This document shows, piece after piece, positions 48,348 to 59,600 of a stretch of 64,000 nt of DNA (the stretch's first letter is position 1; each line of letters starts with the position of its first letter). The translations under genes were made by a program, and so were the position numbers. The DNA comes from Brassica napus. Lineage: Eukaryota > Streptophyta > Magnoliopsida > Brassicales > Brassicaceae. Location: the NCBI RefSeq assembly GCF_020379485.1, contig NC_063436.1, positions 27,526,423-27,590,422 on the forward strand. The letters run 5' to 3'. The notes below the pieces were generated by a model that ran no database searches, was not told where the DNA came from, and saw only the letters and a list, made by a program, of their open reading frames with translations.

Positions 48348-48359
48348 GCTCTGATACCA
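48348..48359 (-). promoter_or_regulatory. Primer-binding site of gypsy element B
   Basis: TGGTATCAGAGC on the minus strand, 2 bases from the 5' LTR, complementary to initiator tRNA-Met as in element A and the LARD. Confidence 0.9.
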
Positions 48360-48361
48360 CT

Positions 48362-49313
48362 TGAAGGACCCTAAGATCGGATTGCCCTCGACTGGATTCG
48401 TTTGGATATGAACTCCGGAAAGGAGAACTGATGAAACGTTGGGTCGCACAAGGGTTGCGGATGTTCCCTTGATATTCCCGACTTCAATGGCGCTTGATAT
48501 GACTCACAAGTCCGCCAAGGAAGATCTCGAACTGGTTGCTTGATATGACTCACAAGACCAACTAGTTGAGAAGTGAATTGCTCGGATATGACTCACCAAG
48601 ACAATCGAAAACAAGTTCTAAAGAGAACAGAGAGTTTAAACTCAGAAACTTAATCCAAAATGATCTGCTTTTATTAATGAAATGAAATACTTATGTATAG
48701 TACAAGTAGGAGACAAAGGGGCTACTTGACTAGAAGTTTGAAAGACAAATAAAATTAAAGACTTTTGACTAGAATTTTGAAAGATAAAGAAGAAAGACTC
48801 TTCAATTTGCGGACTGGTCAAAGTGCCCCTTCGGCTGGTTGAACCGCGGCCAGGAGCAGGACGGTCGCGGGCCGGTCCGTCTGTTCCGTCTTGTCCGTCT
48901 CCTGAACCATCTTCGACCATAATCGTCCCAAGTCTTCTGAAAGATGAAGAATCTGTGCCTTAGAGAGATTCGGATGATCAAAGTGCATGAACTGATCAAA
49001 TGGGTCGATCAGTTCGTCAATACGGTCGGTACGTTCCAAACGTGCGAGAAGAGAGAAGTCGCGTCCAGTTCCTAGTTCGGCTCGGCCTAAGTTGCTTCTG
49101 GTTTGACCGTCAGTCTGAGATTGGCGAGTTGTCCGAGAGAGAGACCATCCCGTACGGTCAGTTGGGCTGATAGGTCGAGGATCTAGTCTAAGCTCCTTCC
49201 CGTCCGTCCGTGGATCGATCCGGTACACAGCTCGACCTCGGTTGGGGTGATGAACCTCGGTTGGAATGTCCTGACCTTCCTGATGGTCGAGTTCCTCGGA
49301 CTGAGGCACATCA
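48362..49313 (-). repeat. 5' LTR of gypsy element B
   Basis: 952 bp. The same coding stretch as in the 3' LTR is open here (about 48818-49313) but is detached from the polyprotein. Followed by the CCCTG duplication and then the residual 87 bp of the LARD 3' LTR. Confidence 0.92.
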
Positions 49314-49318
49314 CCCTG

Positions 49319-49405
49319 GGTGTTGGACGGTCGATCGGTCATGTTCTTGTTTGATTGTTGGCCGGTTGATCGACCATATGTCTAGGACGGTTCGGGGGTG
49401 TTACA
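49319..49405 (+). repeat. Terminal 87 bp of the LARD 3' LTR
   Basis: Matches the last 87 bases of the 5' LTR (ending GGGTGTTACA) and is followed by the AATAA target duplication at 49406-49410. Confidence 0.93.
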
Positions 49406-49429
49406 AATAATAGTAAAAATTATCAAAAA

Positions 49430-49740
49430 TCTGAAAATATAATTTGAAAAAGAGATAATTTATGTTATATATTGTATTGTTATCTGAAAAAGTCTTTTAG
49501 TAAAAAGTTAAAAACATGAATTATATAACTAATATTAATCAAATAAAATTCTTAATTATATAATTAAAAATAGAATATTGAATTAACCAAAATCTAAAAA
49601 TATAATTAAAAAAAAAGATAATTTTTATATATATCTTGTATTGTTATCTGAAAAAGTATTTTAGTAAAAAGTTAAAAACATAAATTATATAATTAAATAT
49701 TAATCAGATAAAAATTTTACTAAAATTATGAATATAGTGT
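49430..49740. repeat. Twofold tandem repeat in the split Helitron
   Basis: Two AT-rich units of about 170 bp share TTGTATTGTTATCTGAAAAA and TTTTAGTAAAAAGTTAAAAA with minor differences. Confidence 0.7.
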
Positions 49741-49801
49741 ACAAATTTTTTTTCAAAAGTTATGAAAATGTTTGAGCCCGCATCGCGGGTAAAACACCTA
49801 A

Positions 49802-50544
49802 TTTTTGTTATTATTAACGGCGGTACGATGCAAAACAATTGGTCACCATTCAAAACTTACATCCAAACTTCCAAACCATAAAAATATTAAATCGGCGTTT
49901 CATAATATCTGACATAAATATTAAAAATCTAAATAAATATAAAATAATTGAATCCGAAATATTGTTAATCGAACTGAAATTATTTTGAATCTAAAATGTA
50001 TCTGAAAATGTTATAAAATTTACATGAATCCAAAAAATTATTAAGATTGTCCCAAATAAAGTAATAGTTACAAAGTATTGAAAGATTAGAAAGAGGATGG
50101 TTAAGATGATGTGTACCATGAGTCAGACTCTTTGTCATTATCCTATGATTGTATGTCTTCCCATGCATCCAGCTCTCTTATTGGTTCAAAGATATATCAT
50201 TTCATCAAATAATAGAAAGAAAACATACTTTCGGTGGACAGACATAAGAAAAATTCGACTAATTAACAGATGAAGAAGCTACTACTACACACACACAAAA
50301 AAGACTAGAAATAGTAGGCACAAAGCAAGTCCCGTTGTAACTCATTTAGTAATATGTTGCATATTTAAGAGATACAATACATAGACATATGCACCCTCAC
50401 ACACACAAGACAAAGTGATCAACGAATTGGCTTAAAAAGGCTACATCTTAGGTACTTAAGAGCAAGATGACTGGCACTTTATATATCTTCTTTACTCTAT
50501 GTATTGGTTTGGAGGGCTTCTTTTGTATCTCAGCACATAAGGAT
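49802..50544. other. Intergenic region downstream of the tetraspanin gene
   Basis: AT-rich, no gene seen. It includes the likely 3' UTR of the tetraspanin gene. UMAMIT33, which I recall beside TET7 in Arabidopsis, is not visible. Confidence 0.5.
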
Positions 50545-51695
50545 CTAATGCCATCTGCGTTTCCTATTGTTCCGGAAGGCGCAACAACCAACAGAGTAGA
50601 CAATAATGAGGAATACTAGGAAGACAATGTTCACCTCAGCCACTTTTTTCCAGGAATTTCTGAGGTTGTCGAGCAAACCGGCCTTGCAGGCTTGGCAGTT
50701 GTAGCATAGAGTCCCCGGTTTATTGTCCCAGACGTTACAGTCCTCGTTTGTGTATGGACCAGTAGTCTTTATCCAATTAGTCGGGCTCACGTAGGTGAAG
50801 TTACAGTCATTGGACGGCTTACAGCAACCAGACTACACAAGTGAAGCAAAAGTATAAAATTATTTTTGGTGAAAGTCACATTATAAGTTAATATGAAATT
50901 AGACTACTAGCATTATGTCTACCCAACACAAGAACTTGGGTTTCATGTTACATAACAATATTTTAGCAAAAAAAAAAATGTTACATAACAAGATGCAGCC
51001 AAATGCTACCTAAACTATCAATGTGGATAGATAAAAGCATCACTAGTATTGTTATATTTTCAATAGATTAGAGAATGTAAATGCAGCTTTTCAAACTAAT
51101 CTGAGAATCTGAAAAAGGGAACTGATCAAAAAGAGTTTCAAAAGACTAAACTCTTTTAAGAAAATAGGCTTGTGTGTTTGTATCTGACCTGAAGGGCATT
51201 GAGATTGGTCTTGTAGAACTCGTTGACGGTTACACTAGCGTAGCGACTACTGAAAGTGGAACACACGTTGGAGTAAACCAAGCAGCTCCTGATCCGGTCC
51301 CAATTCTTAGCATTGCTAACTCGCTTCTGCAGCCAGTTAGAGTAATCACCTACACGGTACTCCTTATACCCTCTATCCGACAAAACCTCACCGGCGCCGC
51401 GGTTCGTGACCACGAAGGCAAAGATGGTAAAACAGAACCCGAGGAGTATGAGAAGGAACATAGCGAAAAGGTAAAGCCATAGGAGGCAAGAGACACGGCA
51501 GCAAGCGCCGACGAGACCGGCGATGGAGACGAACATGAGGAAGATTCCGAGAACGACGATTGGTTTGTCGAGGAAACGCTCGCACTCGGTGGCTGCATTT
51601 TTGCCGAGCCAGATTCCGGCGGAGAGGATGGGGACCGAGAGGAGGAAGGTGAAGAAGTTGAGGATTCCGACAAGGTTATTGCTACACTCGACCAT
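50545..51695 (-). CDS. TET7: Tetraspanin (TETRASPANIN7-like)
   Basis: Two exons, 51695-51189 and 50832-50545, joined in phase 0, encode 264 residues, the usual plant tetraspanin length. Four membrane segments are visible: [20 protein letters not shown] near the N-terminus, two more ([20 protein letters not shown] and [20 protein letters not shown]), and [19 protein letters not shown] near the C-terminus. The large extracellular loop holds the plant signature GCCKPS and further paired cysteines. Tetraspanins organise plasma-membrane microdomains; no specific role for this one is shown by the sequence. The short cytosolic tail ends RNNRKRRWH. The position beside COX6B agrees with Arabidopsis At4g28050-At4g28060. 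Confidence 0.94.
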
Positions 51696-52077
51696 TGTTT
51701 TGTTTTTGTTTTTGTTTGGTCTTTACGGCAGAGCTATAAAGTTTATGATCTGGTGGGAACTAAAAAGGCCACTCATGTCGCCGAAGTTAATTCTTTACGC
51801 AACTGTTAGTTTTGTCCGTTACGGAATCTGTTGGGATGTAACTGTCAATGACAGGTAGACAATTTGCATATTGCACCCTCAAATTGTTGGAAATGACAAA
51901 CTATCCACAAGAATTTAAATGGGAGTATCTAGGTCCCCAAAAGAATGTCTTGCAGTTTATTTTATTTGATCAAACAAAGTAAAAAGATAAACAAAAAGAT
52001 AGAGTTGGATTGAAATGATCATCCACACGGCCTTCTGGCCTCAAACAAAACATGATAAGTAGAGCTTCTTGATTGGA

Positions 52078-52935
52078 TCAGAGAGGGCCAGGGAAAGTCC
52101 CGGTCTCCCTCTGCTCATTCCACTTGTCAACCTAGGGAAAGATTAGCGCATAGGTCAATAATGATGGTGAAGATTATGAAGAAACAGAGCAAAGACACAT
52201 AAGAAAGTAACAAACCCATTCTCCAGGGCAGAGAGCGCGGTAGTACTTGGCGAACCTCTCGCAATCAACAGAGTCCTCACCCTTTGCAGTTGTGCACCTA
52301 CAAAGATGGTTTTTGTTTTTTAAACGTTAGAATAGATTGAAGAGCCACTAAGTAACTCAATCAAGCAAGAGTACATGTTGAAACTAGAATAAGAGTTCCA
52401 CCTGTGGAACTCAATGTAACGGGTGAAGCAGTGTCTTGTCTGGTTTGTTGTAGGGAAGCGGAAATCAGCAGGAGCAGTTTTCAGATCAATCTGACACAAA
52501 TAGAAATAACAAAAACAAGTAAGACACCGAGACACACTTCCTAGTGACTGACAAAGAGGAAAACGATAACTTCATTTTTTTCTTTCTCTTCAGCATATTC
52601 TATTGCAATAAGATATATATTTCTTCTCAATTAAAAAAACGTCTTCACAATTCAAAGCTTTCATCTCTCGTTGCCTTTTGATTCTTAAATCTAAACTCTC
52701 GACCATATTGAACACACCACACAAGCAACCAAACCAAGTAGCTAAGCTAGCTTCCATCAAAATCGAATTACATACAAATAAATGAAATAATATAAACGAT
52801 AGATAGTGATCAAATCAGATCTTGAATCGAGGTCGAATTTTCAGAACCACAATTTAGATTTTTTTGTTTCCACAAGCTAATATCATTTTTATATTGAATA
52901 AATATGAAAAGAAGAACGACTACCTCATCCTCCAT
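52078..52935 (-). CDS. COX6B: Cytochrome c oxidase subunit 6b
   Basis: Four exons, 52935-52924 (only 12 bases, MEDE), 52490-52402, 52297-52216 and 52131-52078, in phase, encode 78 residues. The protein is nearly the same as the short Arabidopsis form I recall at At4g28060. The twin cysteine motifs CFTRYIEFHRC and CERFAKYYRALC (CX9C and CX10C type) fit import into the intermembrane space through the MIA40 pathway. COX6B caps respiratory complex IV and helps hold the dimer. It ends WVDKWNEQREAGTFPGPL. The micro-exon at the start would be missed by simple gene finders. Confidence 0.94.
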
Positions 52936-53654
52936 GGCTGATTCTGAAGAGGAACGATGAGAAGGTTTGGTTGGTTTAGGAGAAAGAGGAGACAGACGGA
53001 GTCTATTGAAAATGAAAGTTTGAAGATGGCCACCATTCTCTCCGGTGACGACTTGGAGAAGCCAAAAGGCCGCGTCCAGTGTTGGGCTTCCATAAATTAA
53101 TGGGCCTAATTGTTTTTGTTGGTTCAAGTTTTTAACCATCCGATGGGTTAAAGTCGGTTTAGTTTAGCCGATTTCATTTTGGTTGTTGGACCTCCTCTTC
53201 CAGTCAAGAGAGTTGAGCAGAGAGCATCTCTGACTGTGACTCTGCTTCCTCGTTGAATCCTAAAACTCTCAAAATACAATAGATATAATCAGGGTGTTCG
53301 CCTTTTAGGAGCCCATGAGTTATCGAGTTCACAACACTGAACACTATTCACAGTAAATCAAAACACATAGCAAAACAAAAGGACAAAATGACTTTATTCG
53401 GAGGCTCCTCAACGATTCAACAATTTTTAGTTTTCAGCTATGGAAACCAAAAAAAAAAAAAAAAACTGAGAGCAGGAAGTTGTTAAAGCATGAGGGACAA
53501 GTCTTGGTCCTACGCTGCAACACGAAAGATTCAAATGTAGAAATGCTTTCCTTGTGAAAGTTTGATGTAACTCAACCTCATCCATGGAGACAAGTTTCTC
53601 TCCATTCCTTTTTTGCCTCGATGTTAAAACTTCAATGACAGAAAAATTGCTTCT

Positions 53655-56600
53655 TCAATTTGTGACTTCAATTTCGTTGTCGCTGTAATCTCCCCAGCAC
53701 TTGCCTCCTCCTTTCTCTTCAGATATCTCTTGTGCTGTGGTTTTCTCTTCACCTTCTGTCGAGTGTCCATTTTCAGGTGCTTCTTGTGCAATGACTTCTT
53801 CATCCTCTGCAGCTTTCTTCTCCTTGTTGCTCTCTTCTTCACCTCCACTCTTCTCCTCAGCGATTTCAGTAGCCAGTGGTGCAGCTATAGTATGTCCATT
53901 CTGAGGCGGTACAGGTATGTTACACGGATATACACCTTCTGCTACTGGCGACAACGGGTACCCATTCTGTGTTATTTCCGTCCCATTTGGTGATCCCAAA
54001 TATCCGTTTGGTGACACTGGATAACCATTAGAAACCCATGGTTGACTCGGTATGAACTCAGCCGCGTGAGGGTTCATTATCCTTGGGCCAATGAATTGAT
54101 TAGCCTCGCCATTGGACTCAGCGATAATGGGGAAGCTTGGTTTGTTGCGAGGAACCCTGTTTCCAGATCGGTTGTAACCACCACCTGAGAGCCTAGGCCC
54201 ATATGGAACTCGAGCTGTTACAGACTGATGAGGAGTTGACCTCCGGACATGGTTTACAGGAAGCATTGGCGGTATGTTCAATGGGGAGGGAAGGATTCCC
54301 ACGTGGTCGTTGAATCCTGGCACTGCTATCGACCCAAAAATTGGAATGGTCGTTGGGGTATAGGGCGGTGCAGAGGCAGAGAGCTTCTTGCTCATCTCCT
54401 TTTGTGCCTCGCATGCCTCTTGTTTTTCTCCATCTGCAACAACTGATGCCTTTGGGCTTGAGTCTCCATTGGGCAGATCTTCCGTTTCACCATCTACTGC
54501 TTTCAGTTCAGTACCAGAGACATCCTTATGTTGCTTCACTCCATTTGAGTCCTCAGCCGTTTGTACACTTTCTGATTTTCCTTGACTTGCATCTGAAACA
54601 GCTGTCTCTGTTGGAGATCCTTCTGCTGCTGTCTTTTCAGCCTTGATATCCTCTGGTGAACTCATCGACTCCGATCCACCAACAGCCACCCCTCCTTGTT
54701 CTTTGCTATCAGCATTTTTAGCTTCAGTTTCTGAAGCCACATGCTTATTCTCACTAACAACATCCTCAGCCTTAACTTTTTCAGGACCATCTACTGCGAC
54801 TTTTGCTGCATCCAAAGTCTCTGGAGCAGTCGTTTCTTCTGGCAACTGCTCCGCAACTATTTTCACAATTGTTCCAGGGGGTGCCAGTGCAACTTCCTTA
54901 TAGGAAAACAGTTTTCCAGCTTGTGGAGTCACAGGACTCACCATCAGAGTTGGCTTGTTGATCTGTTCGGTGGAAGGTGAGCTTGCTAAGGGTGATTTAT
55001 TGTTAACTGGCTTTTCTCCCACTATATTGGAACTGTTTTGCTTTCTGTTCAAACTTGAGCTCTTCAAAAGCTTCTTCGCGTGCTGGGAAGTAGAACCACC
55101 AGCAGAAATTGTAAGCTCATTTGAATTAGTCCTTGGGGATGCGAAGTTAGTGGATTTTCCTCTGCTTTTTGTTGTCTGCTGGGTCACGTTCATGAAGTTT
55201 GTGTTCAGCTTTGCCAGGCTGGGACGGGTTCTTCGCCCAGAAGGATGACGATTTTTTGGGACAGCTTCTTGCCATCCTTCGTCAGAGTCATCATCCACTT
55301 GTGCCGTGGACTCTAGCTTAACCAGCGTCAGCTGATCTTGAGGTTGCAAATCAAGTTTATCAACCTTTGTTTCTTCAGGTTTTGCATCTGATTTGTTCTC
55401 CTTGTCACTTGAGCTCTCCCCAGTGATACTAGTCGGACTCAGAATTTCATCATCTTTCTGATTATCTTCAGACACAGGTCCTGGACTTTGTCCTGGTCTT
55501 CCCTTGACCTGTATAAACATTTTCGATCAAAATATCTGTCACAACTTAGTTAATGAGAGCAGTTCAGTAAAAACATGAATTAAGTCAGCAGAAAGCAATT
55601 ATAACCTTTAGGCGAGCTTTCCTTTGAGCGTCCCTTGCTTTAAGATCAGTATCCGGGGTTATATAATCTAGCAGGTCCGATACACTGTTATTGGGAAGAA
55701 AGCTTATGAGTTACATAATCCGGACAAGAGTTTACGCAAGATATAACTTTATACTATTTCTATCTTTTGGTCCCTATGTACAGAATGTAAACGGTGCTAA
55801 GAATATATAAAAGGCAAACGTTTTAATACCTGAGATGGCCTTTGCTGGAAATAGAGGCGTCTGGCTTGGGAGTACCATTTCGTGCAGCTTCTTGCTGTTC
55901 CAGAGCTTTAGACTCAAAATACTCGAGCCACGCAGCCGCATCCTAAAACAATTCTGGAGCGTAAGAAACTTTGTAAGTGAAACTAAATGTAATTAGTAGC
56001 TAATTACGCACCTGTGTCCGAAGATCCTCAGGGCCAAGTTTTGCCTGTAGAATCTGTAGAGTTGTCTGCTCATGCTGGACGCTCAAGGAGTATGCTTCCA
56101 TCAGAGAAAGAGCAATAGCAATGGCATGGTAGCTTGCAGCAGTCTGAAAAAAATATATAACAGAAGTAGTTCAATTCTCAAGTGCATCGCTTAAGCTTCC
56201 ACAGTAAAATTTACCATTTAAATGCAAGTCCTTGCAGCAAAACCAACCTGGATATGATCAGCTCCAAGTAGTCTCTGGTTACATTTCAACGCTTCATGAA
56301 GGTATCTTAAAGCCACATGGACATTCCCCAAACCTTCTTCCATCATCGCTACATTAATATAAGTGGCAGCAGTATTTGGATGTGACGGTCCACATGTTAG
56401 ATGCAGAAGGTACAATGCACGGTTGACATATCTAAAACAATAATAACATGTTAGCAGCTCGAAACAACTAATTTTTAGGCTTTGGCTTTCGGAAACGCAG
56501 AGAGCATACTTTAAAGCTAATTCTGTGTGCTGGAGACGATAATAGAAGACGGCCAGGTCGCCGTAGCTTTTCATTGTGTCTGGATGATCAAGTCCAAGCT

Positions 56601-59600
56601 CCCTTTCATTTATGTCGAGTGCTTTCTGCTGATAAATGGTAGCCTGAAAAATCAAAACTGGTTAGTTGCATGCAGTAGAGACATTCTTCTGTACAGGAAG
56701 TAAATGAACTGAGCGATGACTTGGAGACGATCCCAAATTCTTTCGAAGTGAATACCTGGTTAAAGTCCCCAGTATGGTAAAGCACAACAGCAAGTAGACT
56801 ATATGCTCCGGCGGTCATTCTATGATATGGGCCGCACACTGCTACAAGCTTCGTCAATGCCTATAGAGTTACCCCAGAATATCAACTCACTTAAACCGTT
56901 TAAAGTAAATAAATACATTCAATGAAGAAAGTATCAGAGACAAGCTGAAGGGGTTAAGAATGTCAGAGACAACCAATGCCTATTGATTCTTTCAGTGCAT
57001 AATCATCCTTGCCCGTTAAAACAAAACTCACTTATTCATATTTACATGGGGTTAAGAATGCCTACTCAGTAAGTCTTATGCTAGTTCTAAATATAAAATT
57101 GGTTGATAAGGACAAAAGATGGGCTTAGAAAATAAAAATTGTATTCCATTGATTTCAGTTTGTTCGCAGATGAAGGATTATATAATGAGTAGTGGCAGGA
57201 GAGGTCATGCAAAGAAGGGATCAGTGTATTCAGACTAGTCAAGAGCTTCATTACATAGTTCGTATATAACAAGAGGAATGAGAAAGAGATCAGTTATACC
57301 TTGGTACCATAACTGACAGCATCCTCTAGTTTTCCTTTATCCAAGGAAGTTTTGGATGACTCCAACAAAGTACGTCCATCAGCGGATGAACACGCAACAT
57401 GCTGCACAGAAAAGCAGTAACGTTTAGTCACTTAATAGTTTCACTTTTCTATTATGGCTTATTACTGAAATAAGATAGATAAACAATGGTACCTTATATA
57501 CAGGAACCATACTGATAATATCCAACTTCTTGAATGGACATGATGTGTCCATCTCATAGTCTTTAGGAACAAGCTCCAGTCCAACCTAGTGAAACAACAT
57601 ATGAAAAAGAGAATCTAAGGTTAGAATGTCACAATTGGATGAAAAAAAAAAAACAGATTGACAGTCCCAAACCTTGTGTGACAGTCCCCTAAGAATGGAG
57701 AATTTTCTCAATTCCTGGCAACCTTCATGCTTCCAATCCCACCCATATCTCTTGGAAATGAAAGTTTCTACCCAGGTCCACTTTATCTTTTCGTCGTATT
57801 CGCTCTCAGTGTCAGACGGTGTTCCCAATAGGACATTTAAGCATGTTGCTATTGAGATGGCTATATCAGCAGCGTTTTCAACAGCTGCTACAACAGCCTG
57901 CAGTATATGCTTGTATGCTCGAACAATCATTTCATGGATACAAAGGGATTGCACATGAGGGAGCTTGTCAGCCAGCTCGACCTAAGATGAAAGAAGAAAA
58001 GAGTGACTACTAAAGAAACGGGCCACTTTGCTTGTCTAAGCATATTCCTCCAATTTGAAGCAAAGGTACCAAAAACTATAATTGAAATGGTTACCACTCT
58101 CCCCAAGGAATGCATCTGTAAGCCTCTGGTGTGCATAAAGTCAGTCAGAGTTCTCCCATCGACGGGTGAGAGTTCAAGAGATCCAAAGTCTGCCACCTGC
58201 AATGTATCAATTCGAAGTTTATGAGGAGCTGAGGATTATTACTATAGAGGGAAAAAAAGTCCAAGGAACTGACCAGTTTCGGAAGAGCGGTGTCAGTGTA
58301 GTATTTGCGGGACATCTCAATCAGCTCTCTTGGTGACTGCAGGACAAGTTCATGGAGAGAGAGTACACAAGGTAAGATTCATAAAAGCCAACTAGGTAAG
58401 TAGACGTCGTCTCTTATTACTATATAATAATGTTATCAGCTGGGGAAACAAACAAACCTTGAGATGAAAAACAGTTTCTGATTCTTTAAGACGCTGATAT
58501 GCAGCTTCTGTCACTAATTCTTTCCACATCTTTTCCATCTCCTCATTCTGTTTCTCGAGTTCCTTCTGATCCTCAGTTTCTGATTTATTGTCATTGTCAA
58601 CGGTATTAGCAAGGGCATCCTTGCCCTGTTCAGACTTGTTAGCTTTCACATCAATCTTCTTTTTAATCTCCTTTAGAAGTCCACCTTGCTTTCCAAGACC
58701 CTTAACAGGTGGTTCAGGCTTAGCATCTTCAGTGTTCTTAGAATCAGTTTTGTTTGAAGCTTGATTTTGCAGATGTTGCACCCAACAAGCTCCTAATTCC
58801 CACCTTATAGGCTTGGTATTCCTTGAGGGCTCAGCTTCCAATTTCTGCAGACTGTCCTCAAATACTTTCCTCACAAGGGACTTAACCACACGTATTTGTT
58901 CTGAGTCTGCATTTGGTGATCTCTGAGCTATGCTGGAAGGAGTTGACGACTTGTGTAACAGAGTCCTCAAGCTGAAATGAATATTCAGAAAACGATTGCT
59001 AAATACCATATATTTCCCAATTCACATATAGTATGCCAAAATGTCAATTATGCCAAGAGAAATGCAAATATGAGATGCCTTTGTTGCTCGAAACTTTACA
59101 CAACCATGAGGAATTAGTAAGACTAACGCATATACAACACAAGATGATTTTTACCTATTTACATTCAGTGCATTTGCACCTCCATCTGATTGGTCTTCAA
59201 TGTCTATATCCAGTGGGAGACTGCCCACATCCAAGTTAAATTCAGCAGCAACCTTCACAATAGCTGTGAAACCACAATGTCTGACAACCACCACACCCAA
59301 GGTCGATGTATCCTGTATGATTGAATAAATCTCAGTAACAAATCCAGCAAGAGGAAACTAAGAAAATTAGCACAAGCTATAACAAGATTACATGAACCGT
59401 CGCACTCTCATCAGCAGTGATCCCTTTAAGCAAATTTCTCTGAGCAAGTTCTTCCTGAGAGATCTCTAGAACCCGAGTCCCATCACTCTTTCGGTCTAGC
59501 TTGGAACTGGCATCAGGGTCATCTCTAGCCACCCTTATGACCAAATCACCTACTCTTTGTTCATGGAAAGCCAACGCAGGCGAGAGTTGATTACTCTCTA

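Larger units (their letters stand above)
42246..49313 (-). mobile_element. Complete Ty3/gypsy LTR retrotransposon (element B), nested
   Basis: LTRs of 952 bp: 48362-49313 is the 5' LTR and 42246-43197 the 3' LTR on the minus strand. Ends are TGATGTGCC...GGTCCTTCA. The target duplication CCCTG (42241-42245 and 49314-49318) lies inside the 3' LTR of the LARD. The LTRs differ at a small number of positions (I noted about six), so it inserted recently but earlier than element A by this measure. The interior encodes one intact polyprotein. The structure supports an autonomous or recently autonomous element. Confidence 0.95.
34191..49405 (+). mobile_element. LARD-like LTR element with giant LTRs, carrying a nested gypsy
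   Basis: 5' LTR 34191-37867 (3,677 bp) and 3' LTR 38653-42245 plus 49319-49405 (3,680 bp in total). Termini are TGTAGAAACCCG and GGGTGTTACA. The target duplication is AATAA (34186-34190 and 49406-49410). The interior is only 785 bp, with a tRNA-Met primer-binding site and a strong polypurine tract but no protein domain. Long LTRs and a non-coding interior fit a large retrotransposon derivative (LARD) that needs proteins from another element. The 3' terminal motif (ATTCGAGGACGAATTC then AAGGGGGGGAGAA) resembles the pol 3' end of Tekay/Del chromoviruses, so it is probably a deletion derivative of one. Confidence 0.92.
34026..49801 (+). mobile_element. Helitron of about 0.56 kb split by a nested LTR element
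   Basis: The 5' end at 34026 reads TCTATACTATTATTTGCGAA after an A, a canonical Brassicaceae Helitron start. The 3' end has the hairpin CCCGC-ATC-GCGGG (near 49776), a short spacer and CTAA (49798-49801) followed by T. Between these lies a 15.2-kb nested insertion (34191-49405) with duplication AATAA. Removing it leaves about 0.56 kb of AT-rich non-coding Helitron. Part of its right half (about 49430-49740) is a twofold tandem repeat. Confidence 0.75.

Noticed and set aside
48818..49342. Separate 174-codon gene in the 5' LTR of element B
   Set aside because: It is the LTR duplicate of the polyprotein tail, extended a few codons into the LARD by the junction.
54193..55248. Several plus- and minus-strand frames of 65-101 codons inside the last REC2 exon
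   Set aside because: They are shadows of the low-complexity disordered tail of REC2.
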